Below, piece after piece: positions 8,526-16,401 of a stretch of 46,277 nucleotides of DNA. The DNA is from an uncultured Lachnospiraceae bacterium (GTDB lineage: Bacteria > Bacillota > Clostridia > Lachnospirales > Lachnospiraceae). The stretch covers positions 1 to 46,277 of the forward strand of contig CAJUMJ010000013.1 in the NCBI GenBank assembly GCA_910587095.1, given 5' to 3'. How positions within the stretch are numbered: the first letter of the stretch is position 1; each line of letters begins with the position of its first letter. The position numbers were made by a program, and so were the translations under genes. The notes below the pieces were generated by a model. That model was not told where the DNA came from, did no database searches, and worked only from the letters and a program-made list of their open reading frames with translations.

Positions 8526-8999
8526 TTATTTGTTTTCGTCAGGCTTCTCTTCCTCAAGCTGCCGTTTTTTCTTATGATAAAGAGCCGTTATGACAGAGAG
8601 CATGGCAAAAAGCACGACGCTTACCAAGAGGAAGGAGATGCCGAAAGTGATGAATGCGCCAGGTGCATTCTGATAGTTTTTATAACAGTAAATGCTGTTG
8701 TACAGGGCGGTTATCAGTGCGGCAAGCAGACTTGCGCCTAAGTTGACTGTTGGAGTCGCCGGAAGATGTCTGTCCCAGATGCCGTTGCGAATACAGCCAC
8801 CCGTCAAGTAAATTCCCATGAAAAAAAGTACGGCGCTTTCCCCGAGCGTGATATTGACATCCCGGCCATACACAAATGTCTGTACTGCGATCACAAGCGC
8901 CAGCCCGAAAAAGCCGATCCAGAAACCTCTGCTTTCAAGTTTTAAAAGATTCAATTCCTGCATTTCATCCAGATTATTATTCTTAAACCATTTCATCAT
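8526..8999 (-). CDS. Small 4-TM membrane protein paired with an XRE regulator
   Basis: A 157-residue protein with an N-terminal cytoplasmic stretch (about 25 residues), four hydrophobic helices (about 26-44, 54-66, 88-105 and 114-142) and a charged K/E-rich tail. It resembles the small DUF6773-type membrane proteins found beside XRE regulators in Clostridia; the family name is from memory. The XRE gene starts upstream on the same strand, and the pair appears to be one operon driven from 9306-9334. Function unknown; the arrangement suggests an integral-membrane partner or target of the regulator. Confidence 0.75.
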   Translation of the reverse strand: MMKWFKNNNLDEMQELNLLKLESRGFWIGFFGLALVIAVQTFVYGRDVNITLGESAVLFFMGIYLTGGCIRNGIWDRHLPATPTVNLGASLLAALITALYNSIYCYKNYQNAPGAFITFGISFLLVSVVLFAMLSVITALYHKKKRQLEEEKPDENK

Positions 9000-9053
9000 T
9001 CTCCTCCATTCCGGGATGCTAAGCTGACTGTAATCGATTCGACAGTGTGGTTT

Positions 9054-9254
9054 TCAGCCATCTTCCTCCCAAAATAAATCGTTCAATGTTTTGCCAAGTT
9101 CTTTACAGATCTGTATGCACAAGTTTAGGGTTGGATTGTAGTCCCCTGATTCTACCATACCGATGGTCTGTCTGGTAACACCGACACGCCTGGCCAACTC
9201 GGTCTGGGAAATGTCTTTTTCCATGCGGGCCAGCTTGAGCCTTAGGTTTTTCAT
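9054..9254 (-). CDS. XRE-family helix-turn-helix regulator
   Basis: A 66-residue single-domain regulator consisting only of the Cro/CI-like helix-turn-helix: ISQTELARRVGVTRQTIGMV followed by ESGDYNPTL and a C-terminal LNDLFW. This is the compact type commonly encoded with a small membrane protein. The start at 9254 (MKNLRLKLARM) is supported by AAGGAGG upstream on the minus strand; a longer in-frame start at 9347 would place the gene through its own promoter. It probably represses itself and the membrane gene downstream. Confidence 0.88.
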   Translation of the reverse strand: MKNLRLKLARMEKDISQTELARRVGVTRQTIGMVESGDYNPTLNLCIQICKELGKTLNDLFWEEDG

Positions 9255-9305
9255 AAAATACGGAACCTCCTTGCGACTTTGGCATATTCCGGATCTGTTG
9301 AGATC

Positions 9306-9334
9306 AGAATAACACTGCGCGGATAAAATGTCAA
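9306..9334 (-). promoter_or_regulatory. SigA-type promoter of the XRE/4-TM operon
   Basis: On the minus strand, TTGACA (9334-9329) and TATTCT (9311-9306) are 17 bp apart, with transcription expected to start near 9299. This placement excludes the longer reading of the XRE gene. Confidence 0.7.
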
Positions 9335-9433
9335 ATATATTTTGCATATGTATAATATAAGTTGCACCAGACCTGCATTAAACCCTATAGAGTAGCCACG
9401 ATAGATGAGGAGAAAATGCAGGAGAAAGATTGA

Positions 9434-10438
9434 TTATAAAAAATAAGATAATGTACCACGTTCCTGCTCGTGATGCAGCACCTTGTGGGTTCTGTAGTAG
9501 GTGGGAGTACATCCCAGGAATTTTTTAAAAAGCCTATTAAAATAGCTCGTGTTATTAAAACCGACCGAGAGAGCCACATCGGCTATGGAATCGGATTCGT
9601 GGACAGGATCCATCAGCTTTTTTGCAGATTCATAGATCCGGTATTTCATCAGATACTCAAAAGGACTCATCTGCAAGGTTCTGGAAAAGCAGCGGCAGCA
9701 CTCGCTCTTACTGACATGGATACTGTCGGCAATTTCGTCCAGGGTCAAAGGCTCTGAGTGGTGGGTTCTGATAAATAGCATGGCTTCCTTCACGCGTTGC
9801 TCATCCTGGGAGGGGCGGGAGGAAGTAAGCGTGTCCGTCTCCGGGAGCTGGCGGATCAGCTCTGTCCAGAAATGGCACAAATGTCCTTTGGTGGCAATTT
9901 CATAGCCAAAGCTTTTTGTCATGTTCGCTTCGATGATCTCATTTGTTGTTTGCAGCATCCGTTCATGCCAGGGAGTGCTCGCATCCAGGAAAAAGGTTTT
10001 AAAAAGTTGGTAATTTTGTATTGGCAGCAGATATTGTGTCTGCAGATAATCCGTTTTGTGGCCAAAGATAAAATCCGGATGAAAGACCAGGGAGCGGAAG
10101 GTACAGCGTTTCTTATCCTGTGCATGGATACAATGCATGACATTTTGGTTGATAATGAGTCCTTGCCCCGGTTTAATCAGATGAGTACCATCATCCGTAG
10201 AAATTTCAGCGACGCCCTGATCAACGATCAGAATTTCCATTTCCTCATGCCAGTGCCAGCGGATCCAGTTCATGTAAGATTTGTGCAAATCCAGATAACG
10301 GGCGTTGACCGGATAAGCCAATGTTCCGCAATCTTCTTTTTCGTAGAGAATATCATAGCTTTTACATGACTTCTGATTATTGCTACTGGCATCTGGCTTT
10401 ACACTCGTTTCAGATGTAGTGATTTGTACGGTATCCAT
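9434..10438 (-). CDS. AraC-family regulator with cupin sensing domain
   Basis: Transcription factor of 334 residues. Residues about 45-180 form a cupin-like ligand domain (HWHEEMEILIVDQG and INQNVMHCI segments). Residues about 225-325 form the double helix-turn-helix AraC DNA-binding domain, with LTLDEIADSIHVSKSECCRC as the first helix pair and DSIADVALSVGFNNTSYFNR as the second. Such proteins usually sense sugars or related metabolites. The start has GAGGAG 5-9 nt upstream. It is divergent from the subtilase gene across 205 bp that contain three TTAGYACAA boxes, so it may regulate the subtilase. Confidence 0.88.
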   Translation of the reverse strand: MDTVQITTSETSVKPDASSNNQKSCKSYDILYEKEDCGTLAYPVNARYLDLHKSYMNWIRWHWHEEMEILIVDQGVAEISTDDGTHLIKPGQGLIINQNVMHCIHAQDKKRCTFRSLVFHPDFIFGHKTDYLQTQYLLPIQNYQLFKTFFLDASTPWHERMLQTTNEIIEANMTKSFGYEIATKGHLCHFWTELIRQLPETDTLTSSRPSQDEQRVKEAMLFIRTHHSEPLTLDEIADSIHVSKSECCRCFSRTLQMSPFEYLMKYRIYESAKKLMDPVHESDSIADVALSVGFNNTSYFNRLFKKFLGCTPTYYRTHKVLHHEQERGTLSYFL

Positions 10439-10518
10439 ATAATTCTCCTCTTTGGTGTGTTAATTGTCTGATATGGGAATGATGGGAATACTTCAAGGCA
10501 TATTATTCCAGAGAGTCA

Positions 10519-10548
10519 TTGATATGCAATAGAAGATAGAATTATATT
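10519..10548 (+). promoter_or_regulatory. Probable promoter of the subtilase gene
   Basis: TTGATA (10519-10524) and TATATT (10543-10548) are 18 bp apart. The first of three TTAGYACAA boxes starts at 10547 and overlaps the -10/start region. Confidence 0.45.
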
Positions 10549-10618
10549 AGCACAATAGAAAGAAAGAGTCAAATTTTATCGAATTTAGTACAATAATAAT
10601 AGAACTATTTTAGCACAA
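10547..10618 (+). promoter_or_regulatory. Three TTAGYACAA boxes between AraC and subtilase genes
   Basis: TTAGCACAA at 10547-10555, TTAGTACAA at 10585-10593 and TTAGCACAA at 10610-10618 lie in the same orientation, 38 and 25 bp apart. The flanks are A/T-rich and also partly similar. They lie downstream of the proposed subtilase promoter, where a bound regulator would block transcription. The regulator is unknown; the divergent AraC protein is the obvious candidate. Confidence 0.45.
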
Positions 10619-10643
10619 AAGGGGAAGAAAGGAGAGGGGAATA

Positions 10644-12437
10644 TTGGAGAGGCAGAAGAACGAAAACATTTTGAATCTGGCGCTGCAGACGGCTCCGGAT
10701 GTGCGGGAACGTACGCTGGAACTGAATGTAGGATATGACGGGAGCGAGAAGACATGGGAGGTGATTGTAAAATATCACGGTTCTCTCGATATATTGACCC
10801 AATGGGGCATTGTTGTGGAAGAGCTGATTGCCGGATATGCGATTTTGACAGTACCGGAATCGGAGATGGGAAGGCTTTCTGATCAGGAGCAGATCGAGTA
10901 CGTGGAGAAGCCGAAGCGGCTTTTTTTTTCTGACGTGTCGGGTAATACTGCTTCCTGTTATGCGCCGGGGAGCCGGATTTTTGGAGAACTCACGGGGAAA
11001 AGAGTGCTCGTGGCGATTATAGATTCCGGAATCAGCTATTACAACCAGGATTTCAGATGGCCGGATGGTACTACCAGAATCCGCAGTTTGTGGGATCAGG
11101 TACTTGGCAGAGAATATACACAGGAGGAAATCAATGCGGCGCTTATGGCCGGCAGCAGGCAGGCGGCAGAACAAATTGTGCCAAGTATTGATACAAGCGG
11201 GCATGGGACGGCGGTGGCGGGGATCGCTGCGGGGAACGGAGGGGAGAGAGGCGCGCTCTATGCGGGGGTGGCCCGGGAGAGTGAGCTTCTGATCGTGAGA
11301 CTTGGCGTGGCCAGAGCCGATTCTTTTCCGAGGACCACCGAACTGATGCGGGCGTTGACTTATGTGGTAAAAAAGGCGTTGGAGCTTCAAATGCCCTTAG
11401 CCGTCAACTTGAGCTTTGGAAATACTTATGGGGCGCACAACGGAACTTCTCTGCTGGAACGGTTTATAGACAATGTATCGGAAATCGGGAGAACTGTTAT
11501 CTGCGTGGGCAGCGGAAATGAAGGAGCCTCGGGAGGACATGTGGGAGGCAGTCTGCATGCAGACGAAATGGGGAACTACGGATTGACTAATATGATTAAT
11601 AGAGATGACAACAATGTCACCGGGCGTTTCAGAAGGGTGGAAATGACAGTAGGAGCCTATGAAACAGGGCTGAATGTGCAGCTATGGAAGGAGTATACCG
11701 ACCGTTATATGGTGACAGTATTGTCGCCCTCCGGTGAGAGCTTTCAGGTGGACACTGACCAACCTGGTAAACAGATATATCAGTTACAGCAGACGCAGAT
11801 TCTCCTTTATAATGGCGAACCGGCACCCTATATGACGGCACAGGAGCTTTATTTTGACTTATTGCCGGTGGAAGGCAGCAGGTATCTGGACCGGGGTGTA
11901 TGGACATTTGAGCTTCGTCCTCTTCGGGTGATTACCGGGAATTATACATTTTATCTTCCTTCAGAAGCGGTCCGAAGCGCAGATACCCGCTTTGTCAGAA
12001 CTACGCCCGATGTGACGCTCACGATTCCCTCCACGGCGGTAAAAGTGATTACAGTGGGAGCCTATGATCCGGTATATGAGTCCTATGCGGATTTTTCAGG
12101 CAGAGGATATCTGTATCAGGATCAGGTAAACAGCCGCACATCGGATACCTATGTGAAGCCTGATCTCGTGGCGCCGGGGGTGGGAGTTGTGGCTCCCGAC
12201 AGGGACGGCGGATATTCGCCCGTCACAGGGACTTCATTTGCGACGCCCTTTGTAACAGGGGCGGCGGCCCTGCTGATGCAGTGGGGGATAGTGATGGGGA
12301 ATGACCCGTACCTGTATGGGGAAAAGGTGAAAGCGTATTTAAGGAAAGGGGCAAAGCCGATCCGAGGCGTGAGGGAATACCCGGATGTGCGGGTGGGGTA
12401 TGGTGCGATTTGTGTCGAAAGTAGTCTGCCGGGGTAG
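10644..12437 (+). CDS. S8 family subtilisin-like serine protease (CspA/CspB-like)
   Basis: Subtilase with catalytic residues D127 (VAIIDSGIS), H187 (SGHGTAVAG) and S531 (GTSFATP), all intact. The large separation of His and Ser shows an inserted beta-rich domain at residues about 310-440, as in Clostridia CspA/CspB-type proteases. Residues 1-105 look like a propeptide. No signal peptide is visible. The start is TTG at 10644, with GGAGAGGGG 5-15 nt upstream. Csp-type proteases process spore cortex hydrolase in clostridial germination, but many paralogues have unknown substrates. A decayed fragment of a second copy lies at 20687-20905, next to the large unknown cassette, so this enzyme may serve that cassette. 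Confidence 0.9.
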   Translation: MERQKNENILNLALQTAPDVRERTLELNVGYDGSEKTWEVIVKYHGSLDILTQWGIVVEELIAGYAILTVPESEMGRLSDQEQIEYVEKPKRLFFSDVSGNTASCYAPGSRIFGELTGKRVLVAIIDSGISYYNQDFRWPDGTTRIRSLWDQVLGREYTQEEINAALMAGSRQAAEQIVPSIDTSGHGTAVAGIAAGNGGERGALYAGVARESELLIVRLGVARADSFPRTTELMRALTYVVKKALELQMPLAVNLSFGNTYGAHNGTSLLERFIDNVSEIGRTVICVGSGNEGASGGHVGGSLHADEMGNYGLTNMINRDDNNVTGRFRRVEMTVGAYETGLNVQLWKEYTDRYMVTVLSPSGESFQVDTDQPGKQIYQLQQTQILLYNGEPAPYMTAQELYFDLLPVEGSRYLDRGVWTFELRPLRVITGNYTFYLPSEAVRSADTRFVRTTPDVTLTIPSTAVKVITVGAYDPVYESYADFSGRGYLYQDQVNSRTSDTYVKPDLVAPGVGVVAPDRDGGYSPVTGTSFATPFVTGAAALLMQWGIVMGNDPYLYGEKVKAYLRKGAKPIRGVREYPDVRVGYGAICVESSLPG

Positions 12438-12457
12438 AATGGAGTTGGTTTTTAGGG

Positions 12458-12508
12458 AATAAGCACTTTGTTTTGTGCGGTATGGTGTCGAATAAAGTGC
12501 TTTTATTA
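12458..12508 (+). terminator. Terminator after the subtilase
   Basis: AATAAGCACTTT pairs with AAAGTGCTTTTATT across a loop of about 25 nt, followed by a T-rich stretch. It lies about 20 nt past the subtilase stop. Beyond it, 12510-12715 is AT-rich and shows no gene. Confidence 0.55.
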
Positions 12509-12715
12509 TACGTTTTTTGATATTCTGGTTTGCCTTCTTAGTTCTTTTTGATTGTATATCAAATTCATAAGTATTAAGTATCAACTAAAAGCGGACAAAA
12601 TCACCAGAACATTTTTGAGGGGCACATTTGAAATTCAGTAGAGCATTCTCATGTGTTCGTTAAATACATTTGTAAAGGGAATTGATCCATTTTATCATAA
12701 AAAATCAGATTCTAC

Positions 12716-12743
12716 TTGTAAATAATTAAAAAATGATTATAAT
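12716..12743 (+). promoter_or_regulatory. Promoter of the AlbA_2 gene
   Basis: TTGTAA (12716-12721) and a consensus TATAAT (12738-12743) are 16 bp apart. Two direct copies of GATTAGAAT (12752-12760 and 12763-12771), 11 bp apart or about one helical turn, follow the -10 box and end just before the ribosome binding site. Confidence 0.6.
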
Positions 12744-12788
12744 AATTATTAGATTAGAATATGATTAGAATTGGTTGGAGGATATTTT

Positions 12789-14123
12789 GTGTTTGTAGAA
12801 AACAAAACAACTGAATTCAAGCGAGAATATGTTGAAGATATCAAAAATACGATTGTTGCATTTGCAAACTGTGACGGCGGTACACTTTATATCGGAGTGG
12901 ACGACGATGGAACAGCTTGTGGTGTCGATAATGTTGATGATACTATGTTGCGTGTAACCAATGCAGTTAGGGATGCTGTGCGGCCAGATATTACTATGTT
13001 TGTAGAATGTCGTAATGATGTCATGGATGAAAAGTCCATTGTATGTGTAACTGTCCAGCGCGGTACGGCAAGACCGTATTATCTGAAAGGAAAAGGAATT
13101 CGCCCGGAGGGTGTTTATGTTCGTCAGGGAGCATCGACAGTTCCGGCAACAGATACTGCCATCCTGAATATGATCAAAGAAACCGGTGGTGACAGTTATG
13201 AGACAGTCCGTTCTCTTGATCAGAATCTTACTTTTGATAAGTCTGCTGACTTCTTTAAAAAACGGAAGGTAGAGTTTGGAAAAGCCCAAATGCGTACACT
13301 CCATCTGATTGGTGATGATGATATGTACACTAATCTGGCATTTTTGCTGTCTGAACAGTGTACGCATATGATTAAACTGGCTGTATTTGAGGGCAGTAAA
13401 AAATCTGTATTCAAGGATCGCCGGGAACTGTCAGGTTCTCTTTTGGAGCAGTTGGAGGAAGCCTTCGATTATATTGACCGTTACAATCGTACCCGTGCAG
13501 AATTTTCAGGACTGGACCGCTTAGATATGCGGGATTATCCTTCAGAGGCAATCCGTGAGGCGTTGCTGAATGCTATAGTTCATCGGGACTATTCTTTCAG
13601 CTGTGCCACTCTTATAAGTATTTTTGAAGACCGAATTGAATTTGTAACAATCGGCGGTTTGGTAAAAGGAATTACATTGGATGACGTGAAGCTGGGGGTA
13701 TCTGTATTGCGCAATCAGTATTTAGCTAATATTTTCTATCGTTTGCGACTGATTGAAGCATATGGTACAGGAATTCTTAAAATTAATGAGTGTTATGATG
13801 ATTATGCTGTAAAACCTATAATCGAAACAACAAGTAATGCTTTTAAGATTACACTTCCTAATACCAATTTCCACGCAAAGGAACAACAAGCTCTGAATAA
13901 CCGAAAAACGAGTTGTTTTACCAGTGTGACAAAAAAAGAAGAACGAATTAATGCTGTCCTAAAACTGTGTCGCAGTAAAGGTTCTATCGTTCGCAGCGAT
14001 ATAGAAATGGAGCTTGGTGTGTCTCAATCTACTGCAATCCTGCTTTTGCGAGAGTTAACTCATGATGGTGTACTGATTAAAAAAGGAAAAACCAAAAATC
14101 TGCGATACTACGAGAATAAATAA
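12789..14123 (+). CDS. AlbA_2 (Schlafen-like) ATP-binding regulator with winged helix
   Basis: A 444-residue protein of the common 'ATP-binding protein/transcriptional regulator' class. Residues 3-115 are an AlbA_2 (Schlafen core-like) domain (TTEFKREY, FANCDGGTLYIGVDD). Residues about 210-360 are a GHKL-like module (REALLNAIVHRDY near 255, YGTGILKINECY near 326). Residues about 385-444 form a winged helix (GVSQSTAILLLRELT). Start: GTG 12789 lies 7 nt after TGGAGG; the in-frame TTG at 12771 overlaps that SD and is unlikely. Such genes are frequent in defence islands. It has its own promoter and repeats suited to autoregulation, and it opens the AT-rich island. Confidence 0.85.
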   Translation: MFVENKTTEFKREYVEDIKNTIVAFANCDGGTLYIGVDDDGTACGVDNVDDTMLRVTNAVRDAVRPDITMFVECRNDVMDEKSIVCVTVQRGTARPYYLKGKGIRPEGVYVRQGASTVPATDTAILNMIKETGGDSYETVRSLDQNLTFDKSADFFKKRKVEFGKAQMRTLHLIGDDDMYTNLAFLLSEQCTHMIKLAVFEGSKKSVFKDRRELSGSLLEQLEEAFDYIDRYNRTRAEFSGLDRLDMRDYPSEAIREALLNAIVHRDYSFSCATLISIFEDRIEFVTIGGLVKGITLDDVKLGVSVLRNQYLANIFYRLRLIEAYGTGILKINECYDDYAVKPIIETTSNAFKITLPNTNFHAKEQQALNNRKTSCFTSVTKKEERINAVLKLCRSKGSIVRSDIEMELGVSQSTAILLLRELTHDGVLIKKGKTKNLRYYENK

Positions 14124-14213
14124 CGTAGTGGCTGAAATTATGCCATTCAAATATGAGTGCGAAATTACCCAGTTCCACATCGAAAATACTTAGATAAAGA
14201 TGGAGGCGAAGAT

Positions 14214-14903
14214 ATGCCTACTTTAAGTGAGATATTTGATAAACGGAAAATTCTCCTTTATCAGAACGAAAGTCTTGATCTGGATCACTATTATCAGGAA
14301 CCCTATCAGGATGAAGACGATGAAATGAAAGAAATGGGAAAACCATTTGAAACCGATGAGTCGAAGAAAATTCGTTCTCTTGATTTGGTAAACGAAGATC
14401 GGACATATTCTGGTTTTAGCTATTTTATGGATGGCTCTCGTCGTACATATAAAATTGGAGATATGGTTTTAGAAGGCAAGAAGATATATCCTGTTGTAGT
14501 GGCTCAGGTTCGGGCGGGATGTACAGAGCGAGACCGACAGAAAAAGTTGCATACACATGGATTAGTTCAAAGGAAAAAGCTTCTCCTTCTAAGCGATAAG
14601 ATGAATGAGGAGGATTTTCAAGAAATACGTCAGTGAATCCTTAAAACACAGATGGCAAAGAATCTTCACTTGGATATAGTGAAATATCACTTTGATCCTG
14701 CAAAGGATAATGTTCCGGTTAACGCAGCTATTGCCAAAGCCAATTCCATGATGCACGATATAGAAATTGATATTCTGGGACAAATGGTTCATTCCGGTAC
14801 GCTGGAACCCGATCATATGCTGATTGTGGATGGCCCACTGCAGTTCATTCGGCAAGATACCGGAAAGCCAGAATTTGCGGATATGTTTTATAATGTTGTG
14901 TAA
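14214..14903 (+). pseudogene. nurA: Decayed NurA-type nuclease gene
   Basis: Two pieces in the same reading frame, 14214-14636 and 14637-14903, are separated only by a TGA stop at 14634-14636. The first piece starts MPTLSEIFDKR after a GGAGGCG SD. It includes the metal-site aspartate motif FMDGSRRTY and VAQVRAGCTER, as in NurA 5'-3' nucleases paired with HerA. The second piece contains MLIVDGPLQFI, fitting the second conserved Asp segment. The gene ends at TAA 14901, well short of a complete NurA, and the next bases encode the HerA N-terminus, so a deletion fused the two genes. Family assignment is by motif and by the HerA neighbour. Confidence 0.65.
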
Positions 14904-15668
14904 CAGAAAATTAATTGGCAGAGTTTCTGCTACAGAAAAATATCCGTCATCTTGTGATGATTTTCAGCTTTGGCTTTCGGATGATACCATTTTGAGTCCC
15001 TTTGATATTGTTCGAGTTGAGAATAAAACTGACGATTCCATAACCTATGGAGTGGTGCAGGATATTCTGCATATCACAGATGGTACGGGTCATCTTAGCA
15101 ATTATGTGTCTTCTGATTTCGGCAATGTGGATACAATGCCAATGACCAGACGGCTTTCTCTGTCTTACGCAAAGGTTTCCGTTATCCACAACACAAAAGA
15201 AAACTTTATGCCTGTTTTTGAAGGAGCTCCTGTCTATACCGCTGATAATAACGATATCGAAATTGCTCTCGGCTTGGATAACATTGATGAGAGAACTGCA
15301 ATTCCTGCTGGATTGATGAAAACTTGCAGTAATGATCCTGTACCTATTAAGTACAATGGTGACTTTTTGATTGGTAAAGAAGGTGCACATATAAATATTT
15401 CTGGCATTTCTGGCTTGGCAACGAAGACAAGTTATGTGATGTTTTTTCGAAAACTATATAACATAAAAATAGAGATGATATTACGAACGTTTCTATAAAT
15501 GTTAAAGGTGATGATTTGCTGCATGTTCATCAACCAAATTTCTATTATATGCTGGTTGATACTGACTGCTTGCGCCGACTATACCGGCAATTGATTTATG
15601 AAAAGAAATGTGTGGAAGAGAATCAGAGTGCATGTTTCTGTATATTGAAAATTATGGACGCAGAATAG
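14902..15668 (+). pseudogene. herA: Truncated, frameshifted HerA-type ATPase gene
   Basis: The reading frame from 14902 to 15498 encodes the HerA amino-terminal barrel (LIGRVSAT, SPFDIVRVENK, YGVVQDI), then the nucleotide-binding segment FLIGKEGAHINISGISG followed by LATKTSY, a HerA-style Walker A. A frameshift near 15440-15464 follows. The continuation in another frame reads VSINVKGDDLLHVHQPN, the expected next HerA strand, and runs to a stop at 15666. The rest of the ATPase, including Walker B, is missing. The start codon was lost in the nurA-herA fusion. The residues after about 15540 do not look like HerA. This is a dead repair/defence module. Confidence 0.7.
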
Positions 15669-15739
15669 GACTACACTGTGTAATACAGAATGTGGATTTA
15701 ATGCAAAATGGAATAAAGAGAAAACTTAATGGGGGATAT

Positions 15740-15748
15740 TGGTATAAT
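15740..15748 (+). promoter_or_regulatory. Extended -10 promoter of the TIR operon
   Basis: TGGTATAAT is a perfect match to the extended -10 consensus TGnTATAAT. No clear -35 box is present, which is normal for this promoter type. Transcription should begin near 15755, leaving a leader of about 33 nt before the TTG start at 15788. Confidence 0.65.
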
Positions 15749-15787
15749 ATGTCTAAATATCTCCTATGGAATCGAGGTGGAAACGGA

Positions 15788-16330
15788 TTGTATAAATATG
15801 ATGCAGCATTATCCTATGAATCAGAATCGTATGATTTTGTAAAGAAAATAGCAAATTATTTGGACAGCGATGGTTGGAAAATCTTTTTTGCTCCGGATAA
15901 GAAACAGGAATTGCTTTCCGAAAATCTGAATAGCAAGCTTTATCAGATTTATCAGAATGAATCATTAGTCAAAGTGCTTTTTGTAACGGAAAAATATTTG
16001 CACAGTCAATATACTATGCTGGAGGCGAGACGCTCTTTGAGCAGTGCACGAAACAATGAGAGACGATTGATAGTGGTAAATTTTATAGAGGAGAAACTGC
16101 CTGACGAATTAAAGCCGTTTGTATATATGGAGGGTGATATGGCTGAAGATGATATCGCATTTTTGGTCAGTGACAGAATCGCGGAGCTGAAAAAAGACGA
16201 CCATCACGATGAACAGGAGAAATGCAGAAAAGAAGTGAAAATAGAGATAAACAACTTGAATTTTTCTAAAAACAATAAAGGAATCCAGAGTGGAGACAGT
16301 GCAAATTTGAATCATATCTATTTGAGATAA
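15788..16330 (+). CDS. TIR-domain protein (Thoeris ThsB-like) with C-terminal motif
   Basis: A 180-residue protein. Residues 3-135 form a TIR domain: box 1 YDAALSYES, FFAPDKKQ, VKVLFVTEKYLHSQYTMLEARRSL (interrupted here at conserved points), with E79 as the putative NAD-cleaving glutamate. Bacterial TIRs make NAD-derived signals after phage sensing. I chose TTG 15788 because GAGGTGG (15774-15780) lies 7 nt upstream and TIR proteins normally begin just before box 1; longer in-frame starts exist. Residues 156-179 carry a Gly/Asn motif (NLNF 156-159, GI 165-166, GD 169-170, ANL 172-174) that recurs near the N-terminus of the next protein. It heads a five-gene operon ending in a TM-Macro protein, the partner expected in type II Thoeris. 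Confidence 0.85.
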   Translation: MYKYDAALSYESESYDFVKKIANYLDSDGWKIFFAPDKKQELLSENLNSKLYQIYQNESLVKVLFVTEKYLHSQYTMLEARRSLSSARNNERRLIVVNFIEEKLPDELKPFVYMEGDMAEDDIAFLVSDRIAELKKDDHHDEQEKCRKEVKIEINNLNFSKNNKGIQSGDSANLNHIYLR

Positions 16331-16401
16331 GGAGAAAACTGACCTTTGCAGGTTTCTCATGGTATACCGTCAGAGTAAACGATTCCGATATGGGGGTTGG
16401 A

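Noticed and set aside
7444..8577. A 377-codon open frame on the plus strand opposite the YeiH gene
   Set aside because: It is antisense to a gene with clear family motifs and its own promoter and SD; the frame is open only because of the codon composition of the real gene.
14634..14636. Recoding of the TGA in the nurA frame (selenocysteine or readthrough)
   Set aside because: No SECIS-like hairpin is apparent, and the same locus also has a deletion and a frameshift in herA, so simple decay is the better reading.
15608..15787. A longer TIR protein starting at ATG 15608
   Set aside because: The extra 60 codons precede the extended -10 promoter, partly overlap decayed herA and have no SD; TTG 15788 has a good SD and starts the TIR domain.
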